Position numbers and translations under genes: made by a program. Shown here piece after piece: positions 25,090 through 35,002 of a DNA stretch of 64,000 nucleotides. The DNA comes from Macrotrachela quadricornifera (lineage: Eukaryota; Rotifera; Eurotatoria; Philodinida; Philodinidae): NCBI GenBank assembly GCA_022393335.1, contig JAJEKB010021191.1, positions 961,646-1,025,645 on the forward strand, written 5' to 3'. The first letter of the stretch is position 1. Each line of letters starts with the position of its first letter. The notes beneath the pieces are model-generated. The model was not told the origin of the DNA. It saw nothing but the letters and a program-made list of their open reading frames with translations, and ran no database searches.

Positions 25090-25759
25090 CTTAGGACATT
25101 CCAATAGTAGTGGCAGTAGCACTTTTTTTGCTTACAGAAATCTCAAAAACAATTGTAATAGAATTATGATAAAAACTATTTTTGTTGATATCTAGTTGGT
25201 TAGCTTAGATCGTTATGGATGTAACATTTTTGAATTTCACTTTGTCATTTTGTCATCGTTTAACAAGTGGTAATAAAAAACCAAAATATACCACAAGATG
25301 CGGCGTGAAAAGCTCTACAATTTATAAAAGACTACTTATTTTATGTTTGCATTTTTTGTTTTTAAAATGGGGGAAACACTTAAACGATCCAATTTCGACG
25401 ATGCGAAAACAAGACTTTTTTTTACTGAGAGCTATATTTGTTTTTGTTCATGTTATCTTTGTAAATTGTAGAGCTTTTCATGTTGCACCTTGTGGTATAT
25501 TTTATTTTCTTTTTAAATATAACTTGTTAAAGGATGATAAAATAGAATACGAAATACTTCACACGCTATGATGTAAACTAACCAACTAGATACCAACAAA
25601 AATATTTTTTATCAAAATTGTATTACTATGATACTAGATGAATACTGATCAAATAGTACAGAAGACACTCTATCCTTTTATAAAAGAAAGAAATTTTTGT
25701 TTTTGAGATTTCTGTAAGCAAAAAAAGTGCCACTGGCACTACTTTTGGAGTGCCCTAAG
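25090..25759. mobile_element. 670-bp palindromic MITE, CTTAGG ends
   Basis: Left end CTTAGGACATTCCAATAGTA, right end the mirror ending GTGCCCTAAG; TA on both flanks (25088-25089 and 25760-25761). The arms pair across about 330 bp: TTTTTTTGCTTACAGAAATC, TATCTAGTTGGTTAG and the box GCGTGAAAAGCTCTACAA (25303-25320) each have a mirror copy on the right (the box at about 25467-25490). Open frames here are by-products of the palindrome. Confidence 0.85.
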
Positions 25760-26514
25760 TATTTTTAAATAAATACTGCATCTTGTGAATTATTCTTGAA
25801 TGAAAAAATTATGCTTAATAACTTTATAGTCAGAAATTTGATTTTTTTCTATGAAGAAAAGTCGGTCCGCAAAGGGTCAATTTAAATCATCAGTCAGGTA
25901 TACTATATCCATCCGTTGATATCTTTGAATGCATATTGAAAGAGTATTCTTTTCAGTTAAATTTATTTCTGAAATGTTTATTTTAATAGTCCTAAAAGTG
26001 GAAGATACTTCTGAAAAGTTAGATTTGGACTAAACATTTTAATTTCAATGAAAAGAATAATCAAGTCCATGATTATTAATGAAATTTTGTTTAGGTAACA
26101 TGGTAAAAAAGATTGAAAGTGATTTTCTTTTGATGTATTTCTCGACTTATTTACATGATAGTGTGCTTGTGTGATGTACACAATTACACATCGAAGTATG
26201 ACTCAATTGAAACGATTTAATTTCCGATAATTGAATAAATACTGTGTGAAATCTTTACCTAAAGGTATCGTGAACACACAGAAAAGAAAAAAAGAAACGA
26301 TTCATAACAAAAAAAGGGCGTGAATGTTTTACCTCTCAAAGGATCTATAAAACATATGCTATTTAAGACTTATTTGAAATATTTCGTTATTTAAATATTT
26401 ATTTCAGAAGACATAGAATATACAAATTTTAATCATTTGATTAATCATAGTTAAAATAATACTTTGATTTATATTAAACCAAAAGCAATAGATACAAATT
26501 GTAAATGTATAATA
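25760..26514. other. Intergenic; 3' flank of PARP gene
   Basis: No gene seen. Minus-strand AATAAA-like signals lie near 26400, downstream of the PARP stop. Confidence 0.4.
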
Positions 26515-29379
26515 TTACTTAGGTCTTGGATTGGCTCTATTCTTGAAAAACTTGTAGCATTTATCCAATACACGTTTGGCATCAGATGGTGCACGTTGAT
26601 TTACAGTTGATCTTTTAAATTTTATAACATATTCTGGATATGCTTGACCAGATTCATATAAAATGAATTCACGATACCTTAATGTATCGCCACCATATTT
26701 TGTACATTCACCCATTACAGAATCATATATATCAGTTGAGTTTCTTTTCAGTGGTGGTCGACGCACTCGATTTTTCTGGTCTCCACAATAAATATTCTTA
26801 TTATAATTCTTCGCTACATGTACATCACCTAATACTGCTCGATAAAGAATCATCGAAAATTCAAGTTCCTCTTGATCTTTACAATTGCATTCACGACCAT
26901 AACCTTTTGCATTCTTACCGCAACCAGTACATGGGATATACTGATTAGATTTACTCGAGTTTTCTGCTAAATAAAATCCACCTCCAAACATTCCATTCAA
27001 ACTAGATACTCGAGGATCATAACCACTATGTAACAAAACTTGTGTTATGTCTTCGCGACAGCCATGAAACAACCAATATTCATTCGCAGTTCCATCTAAC
27101 AATGGTGTCAATAATGGATAGGATTTTAGGTATTTTGAGTTTTCATAATTTACCAAACTGTTGTTAGTGTTCTGTATAATACTTTCCTTAAAAAAAACAT
27201 AAAATGAACGAGGAGTAGAATAGAATAAAGAAAATCGTTGACAAAGTCGCTAGAATGAAGCTATGAAATATATGAGATCAGTAAGGTGCAACATCATTTG
27301 CGATTTTATAAATCTCCGGATATACGTGGGTCGTTCAAAAAGTTTCCGGAATGCTTTTTTTATAACACAATAAGAAGCATTATTTTTTTTAGCTTTTAAT
27401 TTATGTGTAGTTGGAATAGTGCTTCATCTCTAGGTATCATAATCATTAACCAATGAAATGCCTATGTACTAATATAACGGTTTTCGTCAGATCACCCTTT
27501 TTACACTGATGGAAAATCAAAAGCTTGAGTATCACTCAGTAATAAAGTTTCTCGCTTTGAGAGGACAATCTCCATCCATTATTTATAAACGCATGGTGGT
27601 AGTTTATGGTGACCATGCTCCAATATGCACAACAGTTTTTGAATGGGCTCGTCGTTTTAAAGACGAACGATTAAATATTGAAGATGATCCTTGATATGGT
27701 CGACCAATTACTGCAACGGATGAGCAAACTGTTAAAGCTGGTGAAAGTTTAATCGTTGAAGATCGTCGAATTATAATTCAGCAAATAGCACATGCCCTAG
27801 CCATTTCAACTGGCAGGGTACATGGTATTATAGATGATCAATTACATATGACTAAAGTTTGTTCGAGATGGGTACCACATTTGCTAACACCTGATCAAAG
27901 ACATGAACGTGTTCAATCATGTCAAGAACTTTTGGCTCGTTATTCAGCTGAAGGAAACGACTCTCTTTTTCGAATTATAACTGATGGTGAATCGTTTCTC
28001 CATTTTTATCAATCTGAATCAAAACAATGGAAACGAACTGATTCACCACCATTAACTAAACTGAAACAAGAGAAGTCCGCTGGCAAAGTTTTATGTTCCT
28101 TTTTCTGAGGTCATAAATGGATAATTCTCCAAACATCTGTACCAGTTGATACAACAATAATGAAAACACATTATGCAAACATTTTGGCTAATGAACTTCA
28201 TCCAGAAATTAAAAAGCAACGGCAAGGTTTTATTTCAGCTGGTGTTATTCTTCATCATGATAATGCTTCAGTACATACATCACATCTTATTCCCTCTACT
28301 ACTCACAATTTAAAATATGGATTGCTTCGTCATCCACCTTATTCTCTAGACTTGGCTCCCAGCGACTATTTTTTGTTTCCTGTTTTAAAAGATTATCTTG
28401 CAGGAAGACGTTACAATGATCGAAGTTCATCAGGTTCATCAATATGCCAGTGCCTGAACACTATGTCTGAAGATGATTCGACAGTTGCCATATAAAAACT
28501 TTCAGATCGTTGGCAAAAGTGTATTTCGATAGAGGGACAATACTTCGAAAAAGAACACATATATTTATAATTGTAACATGTTTTGTTGTTTTATAATAAA
28601 ACCATTCCGAGAACTTTTTAAACACCCTACGTACCTTGAAGGCGTTGCAATCAATCATTAAAATTAATTTTAGAAAAACACCATTTATGAAATATATGTT
28701 ATGTCAAAGATAAGAAAGAACCTCGCTTGTATTAGTAGAGTATATTTTCTATATTTACCTTTTTCATGCAATATTCATTCCAGAGTTTAGAATTATGAAT
28801 TTGAATAATATTTGTTACAGTGAAATAAGTTGGATCTTGTCCATAGATTGTTCCATATCCATCAGTATGTGTGTCGACTGTGCTATTGAGTAAATCAGTA
28901 ATAACACTAAATTCAGGTGATCCTTGATGAATATCAATCTCACGATATTGTTGTACAAATGTATTTATACACCAATAACTAGGTGTATCACGCGGAATCG
29001 CTAAAATTTTTTGTTTTTCCATTTTATGGTGTTCTTGATTATCTAATTCTTGTGCCAATGCTGGTTGTAATGGTTGAGGATACACGACCATTTTCATATT
29101 TTCTGGTAACCCTTGATTCTCTTGTTGACAATATTGATTTTGTTGCGGATAATGTTGATTTTGTTGTGGATAATATTGATTTTGTTGTGGATAATGTTGA
29201 TTTTGTTGTGGATAATATTGATTTTCATTCATATTGGCTGTTCGATTATCTATTGCCTGTTGCATTATGGATGCGTATTGATGTTCCGGTGGATGTGAAT
29301 AATGTTGAAAGTGAACCGGATTTCGTCTATAACAATGCAGGCCGTACTTGCATGGCCTTCGGTTTCTTAATAATTCCAT
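26515..29379 (-). CDS. PBZ zinc finger-PARP, tankyrase-like catalytic domain
   Basis: Two exons (28759-29379 and 26515-27171) with a 1587-nt intron (GTAAAT..CAG) joined in frame, giving 425 aa. Residues 8-30 form a PBZ finger, the poly(ADP-ribose)-binding C-x5-C-x6-H-x5-H module (Cys10, Cys16, His23, His29, with YGLHCYRRNPVH). Next is a Gln/Asn/Tyr linker of five 7-aa repeats (YPQQNQH/Y). The catalytic domain starts about residue 170 (IIQIHNSKLWNEYCMKK) and carries His243 (LFHGC), Tyr274 (GGFYLAE) and Glu375 (REFILY), the H-Y-E triad of polymer-forming PARPs. A C-x2-C-x10-C-x-C insert (CTGCG..ECNC) after KSNQY sits where tankyrases bind zinc, and QAYPEYVI also matches tankyrases. It probably both reads and makes poly(ADP-ribose). 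The intron holds a dead mariner in the opposite orientation. An upstream 5' exon cannot be excluded. Confidence 0.85.
27325..28631 (+). mobile_element. Complete mariner element, inactive
   Basis: 1307 bp flanked by TA (27323-27324 and 28632-28633). Terminal inverted repeats of about 30 bp (left begins CGTGGGTCGTTCAAAAAGTT; right mirror begins CGTAGGGTGTTTAAAAAGTT; about 23 of 30 match). Size, TA duplication and gene content are classic mariner. It lies in the PARP intron on the opposite strand, so it is spliced out of the host message. Confidence 0.92.
27509..28570 (+). pseudogene. Mariner DD34D transposase, three in-frame stops
   Basis: One reading frame of 354 codons, the normal mariner transposase length, interrupted by TGA at 27692 and 28106 and TAA at 28493 with no overall frame loss. 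An N-terminal helix-turn-helix region (MENQKLEYHSVIKFLALRGQ) and a WVPH-L linker block (SRWVPHLLTPDQ) are present. The second and third catalytic Asp (HHDNASVH and SLDLAPSDYFLFP) are separated by 34 residues. The first catalytic motif reads ITDGES rather than the usual TGDES. The tail ends RWQKCISIEGQYFEK. Not functional as it stands; if the element moved recently it must have used another copy's enzyme. Confidence 0.9.
29129..29235. repeat. 21-bp coding minisatellite in PARP gene
   Basis: About five tandem 21-bp units (TATTGATTTTGTTGTGGATAA type on the plus strand) encoding the YPQQNQH/Y linker of the PARP protein on the minus strand. The length is a multiple of three, so copy-number changes keep the frame. 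Confidence 0.85.
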
Positions 29380-29796
29380 TTGAGAGGATAAGCTTTCTAT
29401 GCCTGAAATTATAGAAGCGATTATGAAATACTGTTTCTTTTGTTCAATAGCTACATTTTGATTATTAGGAGACAGATTTGATTGAACGCGTTTGGATACC
29501 GATGTCTTATCATTTTAAGTCTTGAGAAAATACTCTCTTTCACTATTAGTTCAATTGATCGATAAAGATTACTTAGTTTTTAACGGAGTCACAGCGGTAT
29601 TACTTGACAAGGGTAGTTCTATTGTTGATGTTACTATCTCATGCGTTGAATGCTTTCCTTTAACTTGAGAACAGTCATGACTCTAATCTACATTTAAACG
29701 GGTTCGGAATAAAATTTGAACAGGGATCCATCGAAAATATTTTTTTCCAGGTCAAACTGGAAAAGGTATTTTCATTGTTGATATACTCTTTAAAAT
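29380..29796. other. 5' flank of PARP gene
   Basis: On the minus strand the frame stays open upstream of the chosen ATG as far as about 29517 without another ATG. A possible 52-nt GT..AG segment (GTAGCT..TTTCAG) does not keep the frame if spliced, so I keep the ATG at 29379. Confidence 0.35.
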
Positions 29797-31426
29797 GACC
29801 TCTGTCAAAAAAGTATTGGCACAAAGTGTTTGTTTATTTTTCGACCATTTAGAAATAACATGAGAAAATGAAAAATAGTCGGGTAAGAATCAGAATTTGA
29901 TACCCAGTCTAAATGTATGATCAGAATTTCTTTCTAACTTGAAGTTGGCTAATTAAGAGCAAAGTTTTGATGAGGACCAAAAGTAACGTTTGTACAGAAT
30001 ATTTAATGTAGTCGAATTTAGTGTTTTAATTCAAACTATCTTAATTTATATTTTAAGAAAGTGTTTTTCAGATATCAATTTGTAGAACGAACTTTGCTGT
30101 ACAAAATGTTCAGTTTGTTTTGATTACTATATATCGTAGTAAGTCGTCCGAATGTTTTGCATGTTAGCTATCGAGAACCGCAAAAAACGTTTATTTTGAA
30201 AAATATCATTTCATCTAAAGAGGAACATTACGAAAAATTTTTCTAGTTTTTGATTCTTTAGAGTTCTAACTTATTGCAACGCATCATTTTATAGAATATA
30301 AAATTCTCTATAACACTAGGAAGTTAAAACCATCCCGAAATATTCTTTAGAGAAACCACACGTAGGAATCAGAGATGTCCATCGCGGCTGAAAATCTGCC
30401 GCTGCCGCGCCGCGGTCTTTTACAGCTGCTGAGGCCGCGGCGCTATGGTATAAAATCAAAAAGTGCTGCGCCGCAGCCGCGCCGCTATGATATAAAATCA
30501 AAAGATGCCGCGCCGCAGCCGCGCCGCTATGGTATAAAATCGAAAGGTGCCGCGCCGCAGCCGCGCCGCTGTGGTATAAAATCGTAAGCTGCCACGCCGC
30601 GGTATTATATAAAATACATGTTGCCACGGTGCTTCTGCACATCGACATACTAAAAACGTTGCCACTGTCGCAGCAATATTTGAAGAAAAGGTTACAGCAC
30701 TACTACTGTCACTACATGAAGAAAAAATGCCACTTTTTGAAGTTTAATTTCAGGTCTGAGGCTGGATATTTTTTAGAATTACAGATAAAATTTCTGCAAA
30801 AAAATCGAGCCGCGTCGCTGCCGCGGTGGCTAAAAACATGAAAAGCCTCTGCCGCGCCACTGCCGCGGCACCATTATGAGCGATGGGCCGCGACGCTGCC
30901 GCGCCGCGATAATCTAAAAAAAAAATCTGCCGCTGCCGCGCCGCCAACCGCGGTCGCGGCCGCGGCGCGGCAGCGGCAGCGGCGCGATGGACATCTCTGG
31001 TAGGAATGAAAAAAACATATTTACTTGGTGCAAACAACATTTTTATAGATTCAGATATTTGCTTACAGTTAATTAGCCGTCAGTCGGAAAAGTTCTGCGT
31101 GTATATTTAGAAAGAGCACAAAATTCTAGTTCTATCCGACTAGTTTCGATCCACTGTAATTATATTTAAAAATACAAAAAAAGACCAGCAAACATATTTT
31201 CAAAGATCTATCAAACTAGTCTTTTGTACAAATTTTATTTTTGATTCTCATCAAAGGTTTACTCTTAATTAGTTAACTTCAAGTTAGAAAAAAAATTCTG
31301 ATCATACATTTAGAATGAGCTTCAAATTCAGATTCTAAACCGGATATTTTTTATTTTACTCATTTTATTTCTAATTGGTCAAAAAATAAACAAACATTTT
31401 GTGATAACACTTTCTTGATAGAGGTT
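29797..31426. mobile_element. Inverted-repeat element split by a hAT MITE
   Basis: Arms of about 200 bp: left 29797-30000 (GACCTCTGTCAAAAAAGT onward, with AAATGTATGATCAGAATTTC and TCTAACTTGAAGTT) and right 31210-31426 as the mirror ending TTGATAGAGGTT. Without the 630-bp insertion at 30370-30999 the element is about 1.0 kb. No coding sequence. The target duplication is not clear. Confidence 0.65.
30370..30999. mobile_element. GC-rich hAT MITE with 42-bp repeats
   Basis: Ends CAGAGATGTCCATCGCG and its mirror, with an exact 8-bp duplication GTAGGAAT at 30362-30369 and 31000-31007, as expected for hAT transposition. The interior is made of CCGCGGC/GCCGCGCCGC blocks, extremely GC- and CpG-rich against an AT-rich genome. 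Four tandem 42-bp units (30444-30590) each combine a GCCGCAGCCGCGCCGC block with TATGGTATAAAATC. Being multiples of three, they create open frames of repeated 14-residue peptides on both strands, which I treat as accidental. No transposase. Confidence 0.85.
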
Positions 31427-33322
31427 AGTTTGCTGCTTTTATAATGTCATGTAAAAAAAACTGATATCTCCTTTTGTGATACTGGGATAAAACATGTATT
31501 CATGTTTTTAGTTACTGAAATAGGTGAATCCAATATTGAATTCCGTCAAATTTTATGAAATTTGCGTATTCGACAAAATACCGTTGAGAATTCGGGCGAG
31601 AGAATCGTCAACCGATTGGACGGTTGAATTCTGTACATATTCAGTGAAATACGATACGCGATTTTTTTTCTATAGAAGACTTGGATTCGTCTTTGCGTGA
31701 GTGATAATTGATGTGTGTAGGTAGATTAGATAAACATTCGCGATTACGAAATGCAGAAGCATTCATATCTTTCTCTTGCTATACATGTATATATGCTGTA
31801 TGCAAAATTGAGATTCAAGCGAATTTAAAATTCGCCTAGGCAAAGTTAGAATTTCAATTTTGACCAGGTGGAATTGCACTACTATGTTGATGAACGTCAG
31901 AACTAGAAAAAAGGGAAATAATCAACACGCGACTGGAATATTAAGGAAGATGATGACGGTGAGAACGAGTGTCTGAGTAAGTGAACTCTTAGCGAGGCTG
32001 AGTTTTTGCGTGACATCATGTTTTTAAGCGATTGTTAAGTTTAATTTCACTTTCAACTTCATCGTCTACACGCTTCACCTTCACTCAGCTGTTTCTGATC
32101 GCCCCCATCATCATACACTGCTTTGAAGAGCATGTTTTACTGCATCTTTCTATGAGAGACAAATTTTCAAGGGTATGTTTTAACATAAAAAAATCTATTG
32201 TACAAATCGAGTCAGCACATCTGGCGCAGCCCTTACCGCTGAATTTTTATTGGTTGAGCGCATGCTGAAATCTGATTGTCTTGGCCAAACAAACTTTAAA
32301 GATTTTTAAGCTTCATATAACCCTTTCTTTCAGAAAAGCGAATAAAGAAATGTCAGCTCATTCACACGGTCGTTCGCAGGAAAATAAGCTGAAAGTAAAC
32401 TATAGAGAGAGAGCCTGAAAAAGTAAGTTAGATATGCAAACTGGAAGTATCAAACCCAATTTTCCGATTATTACTTTGCTGTAGAGCTCATCTAAGAAGA
32501 ACTCACTTATTTATCTATTCAAATATCACTCACCCATTTAGCACTAGATGTCAATTTTAGGATCCGCTTATTTCCTGAAAGTAGGGCTCTATTAGATTTT
32601 AAAAAGGTTCCCAATGCAACTCCAACATTTGCTTTTCGGTAAGAATTCTACCGGTTTTCACACGATTCCGTTGAAATCCGGTAAGATTCTATAAAGATTC
32701 GATTAGTCTCTTCTTGAATGTGATAAGATTCAACTATTGGATTGATTCTTTAAGGTAGGACATGGCTATTTCTCCAAATTTTGCTAAAGAACTTTTGTTT
32801 GGAATTATATTTAGTCATAACACTCTTATGACAGAAACGGAATAAACTTACTTTTGAATGTTTAGCAATGTTTTCAATACTCTGGAAGAAATATGGCGTA
32901 TTTTATATACATTATTTTCTTTTTAATAACCACCCGCAGTGGGTTTTTTCCATTGAATTACAGAAATAAAACAAAAAGGTTTCTTTTCGTAATTTTGTGT
33001 GTTAATACGTTGTTTTTATTGTTCTTTTTTCCATTGTGTGATGCATAGTATTGCACCATCATAATGTAATATTCTCAATATCTTGTACACGCTCAAAAGG
33101 AGTATACAAAATGGACCATAAAAAAGGAAATATAGTATTTTTTCAATTTTTTTCTTATACATTGTATGTTGGGTTCAAATTCATACTATAGATATATCGT
33201 TGATTCTTTAACTTACTCTGAAAATTCCAGTTCTATAGAATCAGACTATTTTGAAGGAGTGAAAGTGAGTTTGAAAAAATAGCTATCGCGACGTGATTTG
33301 ATCTGATTAAAGTATGAATGTA
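31427..33322. other. Intergenic, no gene seen
   Basis: About 1.9 kb. Some motifs of the type AGAATTC-x-ACCG and GATTCTATA recur (31540-31640 and 32630-32760), similar in style to the palindrome at 63557-63598, but no element edges can be defined. Confidence 0.4.
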
Positions 33323-34065
33323 AAAAGACGGGGGCAGATTGATCCACAAATCGGCTCGATTGGAAAATCACATAGATAAAATATAATAAGAAAAATAAAC
33401 TTCAGTACTAAAAAATAACTGACATAAAAAACTACAAAATGATACTGTTGTTATAGGATACTTCCATGAACAGTCAACCATCAAGTATTCAGAACACTTT
33501 TTATTTTACCAGACTTTGTAGAGCTTTTTCGCTGTTTATTTTAGCATAAAAGTATTTTGAATTTCATTGAGAAATGATGATATTCTAGTCAAAATATTCA
33601 ATATTGAGTGTTTCAAAATCATTGCAGCATAGCTTGTTTTGCGAATAATTCTGCATAGACAAAAGATGCACTACGAAAAGCTCTACAAAAACTGTAAGAA
33701 AAAGACCCTATCGGCTTCTTTTGATGCTTTCTTCCATACACAAAATAAAAAGAAGCTACCTGAGAGTGCTACTTTCTAGCATATCTAACATAATAAAAAT
33801 GTTTAGAAGACATCTATATTTTGCATATATCTCAGCTTAAGAAAATGACAACATCATGATTCTGGTTTCAAAAAGATGCGGCGTCGAAAGCTCTACAAAA
33901 GTCGTATGAAGCAATTCCTATCATAGAATAAAGAGTCTTTCAAACATTTTTATAATCATTTTGTAGTTTTTTATGTCAGTTATTTTTTAGTACTGAAGTT
34001 TATTTTTCTTATTATATTTTATCTATGTGATTTTTGGATTGAACCCAGACTTTTGTCTGCCACTG
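33323..34065. mobile_element. Tc1/mariner-type inverted-repeat element, non-autonomous
   Basis: Arms of about 95 bp almost identical: left 33342-33435 and right 33955-34040 (both with ATCACATAGATAAAATATAA and AAAAATAACTGACATAAAAA). The right end mirrors to CAGTGGCAGACAAAAGTCTGG, a Tc1-like terminus, followed by TA at 34066. The left end is more diverged, so its position is approximate. The interior holds three copies of the box related to GCGTGAAAAGCTCTACAA (33515-33538, 33664-33688, 33875-33898). No transposase frame. Confidence 0.7.
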
Positions 34066-34544
34066 TATATACAAGATTATTTAGTAGTAACTCTGTTTCT
34101 TATAAATCATTTGCAGGAAGTTTAGCATCTGAAGCACCTCTTTATGGTTACAATATGGCTATGTCTACACTTCATTCTGATATTAGATCTCTTCTGAATG
34201 ATGGACCTATTATTATAATAACTGATTCATATATTTGTTATTGTTCATTCAACATAAAATCTTGGACAAATAAAATATTAGTTGATGCAAATGATATTGA
34301 ACTTATGAAAAGATATTTCGAAATAAAACTTCTAAAAGGACAAACTTATCGTACGTCAGATTATCATACTATTTTATCAGGAGATCGAATTGAAATTGTT
34401 CATTGAGTTCTTAAACAATGATACTTATATTAAAATTCATTCATCAATAGATATTTATTTTTCTCCAACCAATTATCTAGTTAGTGCATTTAATAAATTT
34501 TTACTAGAGATATATATGAAAAAGAAGTTGTTGATAAATGAATA
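34066..34544 (+). pseudogene. Broken unidentified gene fragment
   Basis: A coding-looking stretch begins right at the edge of the preceding element: YTRLFSSNSVSYKSFAGSLA through SGDRIEIVH, with a TGA at 34404. Shifting frame by one near 34400 restores coding-like sequence (EFLNNDTYIKIHSSIDIYFS, PTNYLVSAFNKFLLEIYMKK) to about 34544. There is no start codon and no identifiable family. The codon and amino-acid patterns look like a real but truncated, frameshifted exon, probably cut by the transposon and by the boundary of the duplication nearby. Confidence 0.5.
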
Positions 34545-35002
34545 AGTTTTATTTAATATTCTTGATTTATATTCTTCATCTTTAGAAAATTATCAAATCG
34601 TTACATTAACAATCGATATACTTAATAGTACAGCATTAAAGTATTATGAAATAACATAGAAAAATAGAACTTTCTATAAAAAATTGATATATCTCCGTCA
34701 CTACTTTTGGACTAGCCTAAGTAAATGAAATAATTTTTAAATACAAACTTCTCCTTACAAGAAAAAAATGATGATGATTATTCGACGGATGTAACAATAA
34801 ACTAAAGTAATTTTGCTACCTCCTTTGGTATGATATTTATTTATTGATTACTTTATAATATAACACACCTTTACATAGGAAAGAGTGAGAGAATAGCAAG
34901 AAATAATATCACCATCACCATATATTAATTGAGAAATAAAAGAAAAGAATATTTAATTGAAAATAAAATTAGTCTTTATCAATGAAATCAAAGTTTGTAT
35001 AT
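34545..35002. other. Left edge of duplicated segment, copy A
   Basis: From about 34660 the sequence matches 50180-50590 in copy B, including the MITE-type end CACTACTTTTGGACTAGCCTAAG at 34691-34713 (50224-50246 in B, more diverged). AATAAA-like signals on the minus strand lie near 34850. No gene. Confidence 0.5.

Noticed and set aside
28983..29414. 143-codon frame on the plus strand
   Set aside because: It is the antisense of the 21-bp repeats and PBZ exon of the PARP gene.
30316..30648. Ala/Tyr repeat proteins on both strands of the GC-rich MITE
   Set aside because: Open only because the 42-bp unit is divisible by three; no start context, splice sites or homologue pattern.
31540..31640. 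Possible element around GAATTC/ACCG motifs
   Set aside because: No inverted ends or target duplication could be found.
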